Below are positions 15,778-25,407 of a DNA stretch of 64,000 nt, in pieces. The stretch's first letter is position 1. Each line of letters starts with the position of its first letter. The stretch lies in NCBI GenBank assembly GCA_046598525.1, contig JBKJIJ010000027.1, positions 7,162 through 71,161 of the forward strand. The letters are read 5' to 3'. The position numbers and the translations under genes were made by a program. The stretch is from Methylotenera_A sp046598525 (GTDB lineage Bacteria > Pseudomonadota > Gammaproteobacteria > Burkholderiales > Methylophilaceae). Under the pieces are notes generated by a model. It was not told the origin of the DNA. It worked only from the letters and a program-made list of their open reading frames with translations, and did not search any database.

Positions 15778-16686
15778 TTATGGCAGATTAATTTTTATGT
15801 CAGCCAGTGTTTGCACTAAATAATCAAACACGATTCTTACCCGCTCGGCCACAGGGCCGCGTTGTGGGCGGTACACATAAATGCCCCATGGCTCAGGCGC
15901 TTGGTCTTGCAAAATAGCTACCAACTGGCCACTGCGAATGTATTTTTCGCATAAAAAATCGGCCAGCTGTGCATAACCAACACCCGCCAAAACCGCGCCT
16001 AATTCAGCCTCTGGGTCATCGGTAATAAAGCTTGGGTTGGTGGGAAAGCAATCGGCTGCATTGGCAAAAGACCATGGCCACATGCGGCCTGTATTCTGGT
16101 CAATCAAGCCGGTATATGGCATTTTGCAAAGGTCATCAACATGATTTGGCAGCCCAGTTTTTGCAATTAATTCGGGTGAACCAACAATATAAAAATTCAC
16201 CTCATTCACACGTCTGGCCACATTGCGATTATTGCTAAAAAAGCCCACGCGCACGCCAATATCCATTTGCTCGGCAACCACGTTATCAATCAAATCCGAA
16301 AATCGTAAATCAAATTGAATATTGGGATGCTGTTTTAAAAAAGCCGTCAGTGCTGGCAACAAATAGTGTCGGCCCAAAGAATTAGGCATGGTGATTCTAA
16401 CTAAGCCTTCAATTTGCTGCGGATTAATGCTTTTATTGGTCTGAAATAGCGTATCCACGCCATCTATCAGGCTTTCGCATTTGTGCGCGATTTGCTTACC
16501 AAATTCGGTAATGGTGGTGTTGCGCGTGCTTCTATAAAAAAGCGGCTCGCCTAAACGCTCTTCTAGCTCTTTAATGGCGCGCGTGACCGATTGCGGCGAA
16601 ATGCCAAGCCTGACAGAAGCCTCTTTAAAGTTAGCCGATTCTGCCACGACTCTAAATATACGCAGCATTTCAAGTTGATTTTGCAT
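15778..16686 (-). CDS. LysR family transcriptional regulator
   Basis: A 302-residue LysR-type regulator. The N-terminal helix-turn-helix is clear (MLRIFRVVAESANFKEASVR, then LGISPQSVTRAIKELEERLG), followed by FYRSTRNTTITEFG and a substrate-binding domain (GLVRITMPNSLGRHYLLPAL, DIGVRVGFF). The closing PWGIYVYRPQRGPVAERVR segment places it among the LysR members resembling those near oxidoreductases. It is divergent from the iorAB-like genes, with a 10-bp-arm inverted repeat between them, so it probably controls them. The inducer is unknown, perhaps an aromatic or aldehyde substrate. Confidence 0.93.
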   Translation of the reverse strand: MQNQLEMLRIFRVVAESANFKEASVRLGISPQSVTRAIKELEERLGEPLFYRSTRNTTITEFGKQIAHKCESLIDGVDTLFQTNKSINPQQIEGLVRITMPNSLGRHYLLPALTAFLKQHPNIQFDLRFSDLIDNVVAEQMDIGVRVGFFSNNRNVARRVNEVNFYIVGSPELIAKTGLPNHVDDLCKMPYTGLIDQNTGRMWPWSFANAADCFPTNPSFITDDPEAELGAVLAGVGYAQLADFLCEKYIRSGQLVAILQDQAPEPWGIYVYRPQRGPVAERVRIVFDYLVQTLADIKINLP

Positions 16687-16727
16687 AAGTTATTACATAA
16701 GTAAATTAATTGACCCGATTAATCCAG

Positions 16728-16752
16728 AATTTGGAATCATCAATTCCAAATT
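16728..16752. promoter_or_regulatory. LysR operator candidate
   Basis: Inverted repeat with perfect 10-bp arms AATTTGGAAT and ATTCCAAATT around CATCA, in the spacer between lysR and iorA. It contains T-N11-A spacings as expected for LysR sites. Binding by the adjacent regulator is inferred. Confidence 0.6.
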
Positions 16753-16856
16753 ATTCCATATATTGATAAAGAACACTATGCGATTATGTGGCATATACAA
16801 AAGTCTATTTTAATAGTCTAAATCCAATCTCGTTTCGTCAATAAGGAATCGCCCAC

Positions 16857-17315
16857 ATGATTACGCTGAATATCAATGGCAAACAACAAGAACTCGATGT
16901 GCAAGATGATATGCCGATTTTATGGGCGCTGAGGGATGTTGTGCATTTAACTGGCACCAAGTTTGGTTGTGGCATGTCCTTGTGCGGCGCTTGCACGGTG
17001 CATTTAGATGGCCAGGCTATTCGCTCTTGCATTACGCCTGTTAGCGCCGCTGTGGGCAAAAAAATCACCACCATTGAATATATGCAAAACCAAAAAATTG
17101 GCCAAGTGGTGCAAGCGGCGTGGAGTGAAATTGATGTAGTGCAATGCGGTTATTGCCAATCGGGGCAGATTATGGCGGCCACCGCCCTACTCGCCAGCAA
17201 TCAAAAACCAACAGATGCCGATATTGACGCGGCCATGACGGGCAATATTTGCCGTTGCGGTACATACCCGCGTATTCGCGCGGCCATTCATAATGCTGCC
17301 AGCAAATTAGCTTAA
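16857..17315 (+). CDS. iorA: (2Fe-2S) subunit of a molybdenum hydroxylase (IorA-like)
   Basis: A 152-residue small subunit of the xanthine oxidase superfamily, like the alpha subunit of isoquinoline 1-oxidoreductase. It passes electrons from the molybdenum site. Two [2Fe-2S] clusters are predicted: the plant-ferredoxin type with KFGCGMSLCGACTVHLDG, and the second with QCGYCQSGQIM and GNICRCGTYPRIR. No export signal is seen; it would be carried out, if at all, with its Tat-bearing partner. It sits 10 bp before the large subunit. The true substrate is not known. Confidence 0.92.
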   Translation: MITLNINGKQQELDVQDDMPILWALRDVVHLTGTKFGCGMSLCGACTVHLDGQAIRSCITPVSAAVGKKITTIEYMQNQKIGQVVQAAWSEIDVVQCGYCQSGQIMAATALLASNQKPTDADIDAAMTGNICRCGTYPRIRAAIHNAASKLA

Positions 17316-17325
17316 GGAGCCGACC

Positions 17326-19515
17326 ATGAATGCACCCCAAAATTCACCCGTCAATATGTCTAGGCGTACCTTTATTAAAGCGACTGCGCTTGTGGCTGGT
17401 GGCCTGATTATTGGTTTTACTATTCCGCATGCCAAGCGCTTTTTAATGCCTGGCACTGCCCCTGCCGACGCCACAAAAGACGCTTCAAAATTGCCTGCGC
17501 CCAATGCTTTTTTACGCATAGGCAGTGACAATACGATTACGGTAATGTTGGCGCATAGCGAAATGGGGCAAAGCATTTGGACCACGTTGCCCATGTTAAT
17601 TGCAGAAGAGCTAGATGCCGATTGGAGCAAAATTAAAGTAGAGCATGCCTCTGCCGCGCCTGAGTATATTCACACTGCATATGGCATTCAAATTACAGGC
17701 GGCTCTTCAACCACTTGGTCAGAATTCGATCGCTACCGCCAAGCGGGTGCTTTAACGCGCGCGCTGCTGATTAACGCCGCCGCAACAGAATTAGGGGTTG
17801 CCGCTGATACCCTAAAAACCGAAAACGGCTTTGTGATTAGCGGTGATAAAAAAATCCCTTATGGCGATTTAGCCGAAGCGGCCGCCAAGCTAGAAACGCC
17901 TAAAGCCATCACTTTAAAAGAGCCTAAAGACTGGAAAATTATTGGCAAAGCCACTAAGCGTTTAGATGGCCCTGAGAAAATAAATGGTAGCGCCATATTT
18001 GGCCAAGATATTCAATTTGATGGCTTAATGACCGCCATGGTGGCGCGTTCGCCTGTATTTGGTGGAACCGTTAAAAGCTATGATGCAACTGCCGCCAAGC
18101 AAATTAAAGGCGTGAAAAATGTGGTGCAAGTGCCAACAGGCATTGCCGTAATTGCGGATAATTATTGGGCGGCAAAAACAGGCCGCGAAGCACTAAAAAT
18201 TGATTGGGATTTAGGCGAAAATGCCAGCCTTGATTCAACAGCCTTATTGGCCGAATACCAAAAGCTGGCCGCCACAACAGGCTTAATAGCCGCAAAAGCA
18301 GGCGACAATAAAGCCGCAATGGCAAAAGCCAAACAGTTTATTGAAGCCGAATATGCACTGCCCTATTTAGCACACTCACCAATGGAGCCGCTTAATTGCG
18401 CAGTGAAAATTGATAAAGATAGCTGCGAAATTTGGACAGGCACGCAAATGCAGGGTACCGATCAAACAGCGGCGGCCAAAATATTGGGCTTAAAACCAGA
18501 GCAAGTCAAAATCCATACCTTATTTTTGGGTGGTGGTTTTGGCCGCCGCGCCAATCCTGCGGCCGACTTTGTATCAGAAGCGGTGCAAGTTGCGAAAGCA
18601 GCCGCGCTACCGGTTAAAACGGTTTGGAGCCGCGAAGATGATGTGAAAGGCGGCTACTACCGCCCAATGTATGTGCACAAAGCAAAAATAGCGCTAGATG
18701 AAAATGGCATGCCATCGGCTTGGGAGCATGTGGCGGTTGGACAATCCATTATGTTAGGCACACCATTTGAGGCATTTCAAATTAAAGACGGCATTGATGC
18801 GACTTCTGTAGAAGGCACAGCCGATTCACCTTATTTAAAAAATATTCCTAACCATCAAGTGAGCTTGCATACCGCCAAAACCAAAGTACCTGTGCTGTGG
18901 TGGCGCTCTGTTGGGCACAGCCACACGGCATTTGTCATGGAAAGCTTGATTGATGAGGTGGCTAATTTGGCTAAAAAAGATCCTTTGGAATATCGCCGCA
19001 CCCTATTAAAAGGCCATCCAAGGCATTTAGCTGCACTTAATTTGGCGGCCGAAAAAGCCGATTGGGGTAAGCCTCTACCTAAAAATGTATTCCGCGGCAT
19101 TGCCGTGCATGAATCCTTTGGCAGCTTTGTCGCGCAAGTGGCCGAAGTATCAGTGACGAATGGCGAAGTTAAAGTGCATCGCATCGTTTCTGCCATAGAT
19201 TGTGGCTTAGCGGTGAATCCTGATTCGCTCAAAGCGCAAATGGAATCATCCGTTTCATTTGGTTTAGGCGCCGCCATGCAAAGCGAAATTACTTTTAAAG
19301 ATGGCAAAGTAGTGCAATCTAATTTTCATGATTATCAAGTAATGCGCATGGTTAATATGCCCAAAGTGGAAGTGTATATTGTGCCAAGCACCGAAAAAAT
19401 GGGCGGCGTGGGTGAGCCAGGATTGCCGCCTGTGGCGCCTGCGGTGACCAATGCGATTTTTGCCGCCACTGGTAAACGCATTCGTACTTTGCCTATCGGC
19501 AATCAACTTGCTTAG
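17326..19515 (+). CDS. iorB: Molybdopterin-binding large subunit (IorB-like), Tat-exported
   Basis: A 729-residue catalytic subunit of the xanthine oxidase family. The N-terminus has a twin-arginine signal (MSRRTFIKA followed by a hydrophobic stretch), so the enzyme is probably exported folded. Cofactor-binding segments include LGGGFGRRANPAADF and QMQGTDQTAAAKILGLKPEQ. The likely catalytic Glu lies in GGVGEPGLPPVAPAVTNA near the C-terminus. Together with the small subunit it matches isoquinoline 1-oxidoreductase or related N-heterocycle/aldehyde dehydrogenases. There is no dedicated cytochrome or FAD subunit in the operon, so the electron acceptor is unclear. Confidence 0.92.
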   Translation: MNAPQNSPVNMSRRTFIKATALVAGGLIIGFTIPHAKRFLMPGTAPADATKDASKLPAPNAFLRIGSDNTITVMLAHSEMGQSIWTTLPMLIAEELDADWSKIKVEHASAAPEYIHTAYGIQITGGSSTTWSEFDRYRQAGALTRALLINAAATELGVAADTLKTENGFVISGDKKIPYGDLAEAAAKLETPKAITLKEPKDWKIIGKATKRLDGPEKINGSAIFGQDIQFDGLMTAMVARSPVFGGTVKSYDATAAKQIKGVKNVVQVPTGIAVIADNYWAAKTGREALKIDWDLGENASLDSTALLAEYQKLAATTGLIAAKAGDNKAAMAKAKQFIEAEYALPYLAHSPMEPLNCAVKIDKDSCEIWTGTQMQGTDQTAAAKILGLKPEQVKIHTLFLGGGFGRRANPAADFVSEAVQVAKAAALPVKTVWSREDDVKGGYYRPMYVHKAKIALDENGMPSAWEHVAVGQSIMLGTPFEAFQIKDGIDATSVEGTADSPYLKNIPNHQVSLHTAKTKVPVLWWRSVGHSHTAFVMESLIDEVANLAKKDPLEYRRTLLKGHPRHLAALNLAAEKADWGKPLPKNVFRGIAVHESFGSFVAQVAEVSVTNGEVKVHRIVSAIDCGLAVNPDSLKAQMESSVSFGLGAAMQSEITFKDGKVVQSNFHDYQVMRMVNMPKVEVYIVPSTEKMGGVGEPGLPPVAPAVTNAIFAATGKRIRTLPIGNQLA

Positions 19516-19766
19516 AAACAGTGAAAAGCCGCTTATATGTTGGGTAGCACACTTACAAATTAGATTAGTTTTAATATGATTTGGTCATTGTGAAACAGAC
19601 ATTAATTGCTGTTATTCAATTAAACAGCCGTTTATAAAGATGGTATTCAAAGGTAATGATTTTTGAATTCTTATTTTTGAGACATGCTTATTAAAAGATC
19701 CCTATTGAAACATGCCTATTTAAATATGCTAGGTACAAATATTTTTCTTATTATGGACGGTACTGA

Positions 19767-20414
19767 ATGACTACATTTGATCCCTCACGACGAAAGTTCA
19801 TCCAAACCACCGCAGTTAGTACAGGTGCAGTCATCACGGCTAAGCTGACGACTGAGGCGGAGGCTAAGTCGGTTCTTAAGCCAAAACAAGTAACCGAGCC
19901 AGCGAAGATTAGTATTTTGTTGCGCGTTAATGGGAGCGAGCATCAATTGATGGTTGATCCGCGCATGACTTTATTAGACGCTTTGCGTGAGCGCCTACAG
20001 TTAACAGGCAGTAAGAAAGGCTGCGATCAGGGCCAATGTGGTGCTTGTACTGTCATTGTAGATGGGCGACGTATCGTGTCTTGTTTGACGCTAGCCGTGA
20101 TGCAAGAAGGTCATGATATTACGACTATTGAGGGTTTGGGTACGCCAACTAATCTGCATCCCATGCAGGCCGCTTTTATCAAACATGATGGTTATCAATG
20201 CGGCTTCTGTACGCCTGGCCAAATTTGCTCGGCAGTTGCGATGTTAGATGAAGTAAAAGCGGGAATGCCCAGCCACGTAACTAGCGACCTCACCCGCTCA
20301 CCTGAAATGACGGCTATTGAGTTTCGTGAACGCATGAGCGGGAATATTTGCCGTTGCGGTGCCTACTCAAATATTCAAGATGCCATTGCTGAAGTTGTGG
20401 GAGAACGCGCATGA
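19767..20414 (+). CDS. paoA: Periplasmic aldehyde oxidoreductase, (2Fe-2S) subunit PaoA
   Basis: A 215-residue iron-sulfur subunit resembling PaoA (YagT) of the PaoABC aldehyde oxidoreductase. It begins with a twin-arginine signal (PSRRKFIQTTAVSTGA) that would export the whole heterotrimer. The two cluster motifs are SKKGCDQGQCGACTVIVDG and QCGFCTPGQIC with GNICRCGAYSNI. It overlaps paoB by 4 bp. The 251-bp spacer before it separates it from iorB and holds no gene; a weak palindrome-like sequence near 19538 was not counted as a regulatory site. Confidence 0.93.
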   Translation: MTTFDPSRRKFIQTTAVSTGAVITAKLTTEAEAKSVLKPKQVTEPAKISILLRVNGSEHQLMVDPRMTLLDALRERLQLTGSKKGCDQGQCGACTVIVDGRRIVSCLTLAVMQEGHDITTIEGLGTPTNLHPMQAAFIKHDGYQCGFCTPGQICSAVAMLDEVKAGMPSHVTSDLTRSPEMTAIEFRERMSGNICRCGAYSNIQDAIAEVVGERA

Positions 20415-21361
20415 AAGCTTTTAATTACGAAAGAGCCACCTCACTAGCTGAAGCTGTTGCTAAAGTAAGTCACATTAAAGGCGCAAAATTTATTGCAGGC
20501 GGTACTAACTTAGTCGATTTAATGAAGTTGCAGATTGAAACACCAGCCCATTTAATTGACATTAATGACTTAGGTTTAGACAAAATTGAAGCCAGTGCTG
20601 AAGGTGGATTGCGCATTGGCGCATTAGTGCGAAACTCCGACCTTGCAGCAAACCAACAAGTGCGGCGCGATTATGCTGTGCTCTCTAGGGCTCTATTAGC
20701 TGGTGCATCTGGCCAGTTACGCAACCAGGCAACCACCGCTGGTAATTTGCTACAACGCACACGTTGTCCCTATTTTTACGACACCAACATGCCTTGTAAT
20801 AAACGGGAGCCAAATAGCGGCTGTAGCGCAATTGGCGGATACAGCCGACTGCATGCGATTGTGGGCGTAAGCAATAGTTGCATTGCCACGCACCCTAGCG
20901 ATATGGCTATTGCCATGCGGCTACTAGATGCAACTGTTGAAACAGTGCGGCCTAATGGTTCAACCCGCACTATTCCAATCGCTGAGCTGCACCGATTGCC
21001 AGAAAACACCCCACATATTGAACACACATTAGAAGCAGGTGAGCTAATTACCGCTGTAACGCTACCTAAACCTGTGGGGGGTACTCACATTTATCGCAAA
21101 GTGCGTGATAGAGCATCTTACGCGTTTGCGCTGATTTCAGTTGCTGCCATTGTTCAACGTGACGGCACAGGTAGAGTGGCGGTGGGCGGCGTTGCACACA
21201 AGCCATGGCGCGTTGAAGCGGCTGAACGTAATATGCCGCGCGGTGCGAAGGCATTGACAGCAGGAATATTAGCCAACGCGCGCACTACACACGACAATGC
21301 ATTTAAGGTTTTGCTAGTAGAGCGCACCATTGCCTCAGTTCTTAATGAAGTGAAAGGATAA
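20411..21361 (+). CDS. paoB: Periplasmic aldehyde oxidoreductase, FAD subunit PaoB
   Basis: A 316-residue FAD-binding subunit. The FAD segments GAKFIAGGTNLVDLMKLQIE and GLRIGALVRNSDLA are clear, as is ASGQLRNQATTAGNLLQRTR. It then has a Cys-rich insertion, RCPYFYDTNMPCNKREPN continuing SGCSAIGG and later NSCIATHPSDMAIA. In characterised PaoB this loop holds an extra [4Fe-4S] cluster, and the cysteines are all present here. It starts within the end of paoA (ATGA overlap) and ends 3 bp before paoC. Confidence 0.93.
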   Translation: MKAFNYERATSLAEAVAKVSHIKGAKFIAGGTNLVDLMKLQIETPAHLIDINDLGLDKIEASAEGGLRIGALVRNSDLAANQQVRRDYAVLSRALLAGASGQLRNQATTAGNLLQRTRCPYFYDTNMPCNKREPNSGCSAIGGYSRLHAIVGVSNSCIATHPSDMAIAMRLLDATVETVRPNGSTRTIPIAELHRLPENTPHIEHTLEAGELITAVTLPKPVGGTHIYRKVRDRASYAFALISVAAIVQRDGTGRVAVGGVAHKPWRVEAAERNMPRGAKALTAGILANARTTHDNAFKVLLVERTIASVLNEVKG

Positions 21362-21364
21362 TCA

Positions 21365-23632
21365 ATGAAATTCGATACCCCAGCTTCTACTAATCCAATC
21401 GATCAGCTTAAAGTCATCGGCAAACCCGCCTCTCGAATTGATGGGCCGCTCAAAACAACGGGCACAGCGCCCTACGCTTACGACCGATACAACGTCATAT
21501 CAAATCAAGCTTACGGCTATATACTTGGTTCGGCGATTGCTAAAGGTCGCATTGTTTCTATGAATCTTGCGGCAGCTAAAGCTTACCCAGGTGTCATCGC
21601 TATTGTCACCGCAGAAAATGCTGGAAAATTGGGTAAAGGCGATTTCAATACGGCTTTATTATTGGGTGGGCCAGAAATTCAGCATTATCATCAAGCTGTT
21701 GCTGTTGTGGTTGCTGAAACATTTGAGCAGGCGCGTGCAGCGGCTTACCTTATTAGGGTCGAATATGTTCGCACTAAGGGATATTTTGACTTAGCTACTG
21801 AAAAATCTAAAGGCGTTGCCAAAGATGACCCAAATACGATTGCAGAAAGCGCCGTCGGAAATTTTTCTCAGGCATTTTCATCAGCGCCTGTACAGTTGGA
21901 TGCCTCTTATTCAACCTCACACGAATCGCATTCAATGCTTGAACCGCATGCCACAATTGCTGCTTGGGATGGCGATCAGCTGACGCTTTGGACTTCTAAT
22001 CAAATGATTGCTTGGTCTGTGAGCGAAATGTCTAAGACATTACGTATCGCCAAGGAAAAAATACGCGTGATTTCACCTTATATCGGTGGCGGTTTTGGCA
22101 GTAAGCTATTTGTGCGTACTGATGCCGTAATGGCAGCTCTTGCCGCGCGCGCGGCAATGCGCCCTGTTAAAGTGACCTTGCAGCGCGCCTTAATACCCAA
22201 TAACACTACGCATCGTTCGGCAACCATTCAGCGCTTGCGTATTGGCGCTACAAAAGATGGTCAAATCACGGCTATTGGGCATGAAAGCTGGTCTGGTAAT
22301 TTACCTGGTGGCGGTCCAGAAGCTGGCGCAGTCCAAACGCGGGCACTTTATGCAGGTGCAAACCGAATGACATCTAACCGTATAAGCCAGCTGGATTTAC
22401 CAGAAGCCAATGCGATGCGTGCGCCAAATGAAGCGTCAGGCCTTGCTGCACTAGAACAAGCAATGGATGAGATGGCCGAAAAATTAGGCATGAACCCAAT
22501 CGCTTTTCGCATTAAAAATGATACCCAAGTAGTGCCAGATTCTCCGCTCAAAGCAGGGTCAAGTGATTCTCAAGCAAGCAAAAATCGCAATCCTAATCCG
22601 CCTTTCTCTGTGCGCCAATTAGTAAAATGTTTTGAAATTGGGGCAGACCGTTTTGGATGGGACAAGCGCAATTCTAAACCTGGCCAAGTACGTGATGGGC
22701 GCTGGCTGGTAGGCATGGGCACCGCATCTGCCTACCGCGATAATGTGGTCATGAAATCGGCAGCACGCGTAAAGCTGGATAATCGTGGCCACTTAACAGT
22801 GGAAACGGATATGACGGATATTGGCACAGGAAGCTACACCATCATTGCACAAACTGCCGCTGAAATGATGGGTTTGCCACTTGAAAAAGTCACGGTTAGG
22901 CTAGGCGATTCCAGTTTCCCCGCTTCTTCTGGTTCAGGCGGACAATGGGGCGGTAACAGTTCCACCTCTGGCGTTTATGCGGCTTGTATCAAATTGCGCG
23001 AGGCAATTGCGCTTAAAGCTAAAGCTCAAGACCCTAAATTCGATATTACCGATGCTTTATTTTCTGATGAAAAAATTCAAAGTGGCCCACAGAGTTTTCT
23101 GCTGGCTGATCTAGCAGGTAGCCGTGGTTTAGTTGCAGAAGATGCAATTGAGTTTGGTGACCTTGACAAGCGTTATCAACAATCAACCTTTGGCGCCCAT
23201 TTTGTAGAAGTGGGTGTAGATGCGGCAACTGGTGAAATTCGGATGCGCCGCATGCTTGCCGTGTGTGCCGCTGGTCGCATATTGAATCCTAAAACGGCGC
23301 GTAGCCAAGTGATTGGCGCCATGACAATGGGCGTGGGCGCTGCGTTAATGGAAGGGCTTGAAGTGGACAAGCGCTACGGATTTTTCGTTAACCACGATCT
23401 AGCTGGCTACGAAGTGCCTGTACATGCTGATATTCCGCACCAAGAAGTGATTTTTCTGGATGAAACTGATCCAATCTCTTCGCCCATGAAAGCAAAAGGT
23501 GTGGGTGAGCTTGGTATTTGCGGTGTGGCAGCCGCCATTGCCAATGCGGTGTACAACGCAACTGGCGTTCGCGTACGCGACTACCCTATTACACTTGATA
23601 AGTTAATTGAAAAAATGCCAACAATGGTCTAA
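21365..23632 (+). CDS. paoC: Periplasmic aldehyde oxidoreductase, molybdenum subunit PaoC
   Basis: A 755-residue catalytic subunit that oxidises aldehydes, often aromatic, to acids with a molybdenum cofactor. Motifs include GKPASRIDGPLKTTGTAPYA at the N-terminus, ISPYIGGGFGSKLFVR and GSGGQWGGNSSTSGVYA in the cofactor region, and KGVGELGICGVAAAIANAVY with the catalytic Glu near the C-terminus. The order paoA-paoB-paoC followed by an XdhC-type gene is the same as in E. coli. Export is expected through the PaoA Tat signal. Confidence 0.95.
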   Translation: MKFDTPASTNPIDQLKVIGKPASRIDGPLKTTGTAPYAYDRYNVISNQAYGYILGSAIAKGRIVSMNLAAAKAYPGVIAIVTAENAGKLGKGDFNTALLLGGPEIQHYHQAVAVVVAETFEQARAAAYLIRVEYVRTKGYFDLATEKSKGVAKDDPNTIAESAVGNFSQAFSSAPVQLDASYSTSHESHSMLEPHATIAAWDGDQLTLWTSNQMIAWSVSEMSKTLRIAKEKIRVISPYIGGGFGSKLFVRTDAVMAALAARAAMRPVKVTLQRALIPNNTTHRSATIQRLRIGATKDGQITAIGHESWSGNLPGGGPEAGAVQTRALYAGANRMTSNRISQLDLPEANAMRAPNEASGLAALEQAMDEMAEKLGMNPIAFRIKNDTQVVPDSPLKAGSSDSQASKNRNPNPPFSVRQLVKCFEIGADRFGWDKRNSKPGQVRDGRWLVGMGTASAYRDNVVMKSAARVKLDNRGHLTVETDMTDIGTGSYTIIAQTAAEMMGLPLEKVTVRLGDSSFPASSGSGGQWGGNSSTSGVYAACIKLREAIALKAKAQDPKFDITDALFSDEKIQSGPQSFLLADLAGSRGLVAEDAIEFGDLDKRYQQSTFGAHFVEVGVDAATGEIRMRRMLAVCAAGRILNPKTARSQVIGAMTMGVGAALMEGLEVDKRYGFFVNHDLAGYEVPVHADIPHQEVIFLDETDPISSPMKAKGVGELGICGVAAAIANAVYNATGVRVRDYPITLDKLIEKMPTMV

Positions 23633-23728
23633 TTCAATAACTTATACAATAAAAAATAAGGTAAAAAGTAAATTTAAAAAAATAGGTTTTTTATTCTTAA
23701 AGTAACAGGCAAAGACTAGAGAGATTAG

Positions 23729-24739
23729 ATGAAATCGGCTGATTTAGAAGTATTAACCCACGCGCTGGAATGGCTGAAAAATGGCTACAAGGCGCATTTG
23801 TTTACCGTTGTGCAAACATGGGGTTCTGCCCCGCGCTTGCCAGGCGCTATATTGGTGGTGCGCGAAGATGGGCATTTAATCGGCTCTGTTTCTGGCGGCT
23901 GCATTGAAGATGATTTAGCCGATAAGGCGCGTAATCATGTGTTACCAAAAGCAGCATCTGTGATGGAGTACGGCATTAGCCGCGATGAAGCACAGCGATT
24001 TAATATTCCATGCGGTGGCCGTTTACAGATTGTGGTTGAGCCAATTAATGATGCGGCGCAACTTTTACCGCTATTGCAAGCTTTAGAAGTGCGCAAATTA
24101 ATGAAGCGCTCAGTTAATCTAAAAACGGGCCAAGTTAAGTTAATTCAAGTATTGCCAGAGGGCTTACCTAAAATTGAGGGCGATTGGTTTCATACCTATT
24201 TTGGCCCGCAATGGCGCTTGCTGATTATTGGCGCCAATCAATTAGGCTCTACCTTAGCGAGTATGGCGCAAGTACTGGATTTTGATGTGCTGATTTGTGA
24301 GCCGCGCCAAGAAATTCGGGATGAATGGCATGTGGAAGGCGTGACTTGGATTGAGGGTATGCCAGACGATGTGGTGCTGGAAATCAATCCAGATGCGCAT
24401 ACCGCGATTGTGGCGGTGACGCATGACCCTAAATTGGATGATATGGCTTTGCTAGAAGCGTTGAAATCGGATGCGTTTTATGTGGGCGCGCTTGGCTCAC
24501 AAAAAAACCAAGAAAAGCGCCGCGAACGCATGAGAATGTTCGATTTAAATGAGCTGGAAATTGCTACTTTACGTGGCCCTGTTGGCTTACAAATCGGTAG
24601 CCGCACCCCTGCTGAAATCGCCATCGCCATTTTGGCCGAGTTAATTCAGGTGCGCGCTCAACAGCTTAAAATGGGTGCTGGCTTTATTGACGACATTAGC
24701 CAAGTTAAAGATACAAGCAAAGCACGCTGCGAAGCTTAA
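23729..24739 (+). CDS. paoD: XdhC/PaoD-type molybdenum cofactor chaperone
   Basis: A 336-residue XdhC-family protein that binds molybdenum cofactor and inserts it, in mature form, into xanthine-oxidase-family enzymes. The N-terminal XdhC/CoxI domain has GSAPRLPGAILVVREDGHLI and GSVSGGCIEDDLADKA; the C-terminal Rossmann-like domain has LLIIGANQLGSTLASMAQVL and FYVGALGSQKNQEKRRERM. It lies about 100 bp after paoC and fits PaoD by position. As the only such gene here, it may serve both IorAB and PaoABC. Confidence 0.92.
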   Translation: MKSADLEVLTHALEWLKNGYKAHLFTVVQTWGSAPRLPGAILVVREDGHLIGSVSGGCIEDDLADKARNHVLPKAASVMEYGISRDEAQRFNIPCGGRLQIVVEPINDAAQLLPLLQALEVRKLMKRSVNLKTGQVKLIQVLPEGLPKIEGDWFHTYFGPQWRLLIIGANQLGSTLASMAQVLDFDVLICEPRQEIRDEWHVEGVTWIEGMPDDVVLEINPDAHTAIVAVTHDPKLDDMALLEALKSDAFYVGALGSQKNQEKRRERMRMFDLNELEIATLRGPVGLQIGSRTPAEIAIAILAELIQVRAQQLKMGAGFIDDISQVKDTSKARCEA

Positions 24740-24758
24740 AGATTTAAATCGATTAGCT

Positions 24759-25340
24759 TTAAATTTTAGCGCTTAAGTCGGCAGGCGTATCAATATCCGC
24801 TAAAACTCCTGCATCTTCGCAAGCCATTAATGTCACATCATTCGCATGGCGTTTAATAACAGACCGCGCGCCTTCATCGCCTTGCAGGCTTTCTAATTCA
24901 TGGCGGAACTTGGCAGAAAAACCAACCGGATGGCCGCGCTGGCCTTGATAAGTGGGAATCACGATAGACGCATCATTACCAAAGCGCCCAGCCACAGCGC
25001 GAATAGTTTCGGCTTTGATATAAGGCATATCTGCCAGCGCAATCACAAAGCCGCTATCAGCCTCTGCAAAACTAGCTGAAAAGCGAATGGCAGTGGCTAA
25101 ACTATCCGCCATTTCTGACTTGCTTTCATCGCAAAATACCAGCTTAAAGCCCCTACTTATCAACATTTCTGCCAGCACTTTATTTTCCGCTCTAACTACA
25201 GCAACACAACTCGGAATCGCCTGAATCAAATGTTCAGCCGCGGCAACTGCAATTAATCGCCCATCTGGCAAAGGCTGTAAAAGCTTATCCTCAGCGCCAA
25301 ATCGGCGTGAAAAACCAGCGGCTAGTAAAATACCAATCAT
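24759..25340 (-). CDS. mocA: MocA-type molybdenum cofactor cytidylyltransferase
   Basis: A 193-residue nucleotidyltransferase of the MobA-like fold. It probably adds CMP to molybdopterin to make the MCD form used by the IorAB/PaoABC enzymes. Visible features are the nucleotide-binding start GILLAAGFSRRFGAEDKLLQ, the metal-binding region FVIALADMPYIKAETIRAVA and the MocA-like GQRGHPVGF. It converges with the XdhC gene, with only 19 bp between the stops. Distinguishing MocA from MobA is by context and the GHPVGF motif; a role for GMP addition cannot be fully excluded. Confidence 0.85.
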   Translation of the reverse strand: MIGILLAAGFSRRFGAEDKLLQPLPDGRLIAVAAAEHLIQAIPSCVAVVRAENKVLAEMLISRGFKLVFCDESKSEMADSLATAIRFSASFAEADSGFVIALADMPYIKAETIRAVAGRFGNDASIVIPTYQGQRGHPVGFSAKFRHELESLQGDEGARSVIKRHANDVTLMACEDAGVLADIDTPADLSAKI

Positions 25341-25407
25341 TAATGCAATCGTAATCTAAACATATAACGGCATTACATCATGATTTACGTTACTTATCCC
25401 GTCAACA

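Noticed and set aside
19538..19553. Possible further Crp/Fnr-type palindrome after iorB
   Set aside because: TGTTGG-GTAG-CACACT matches only 4 of 6 in each arm and no gene of the stress set follows.
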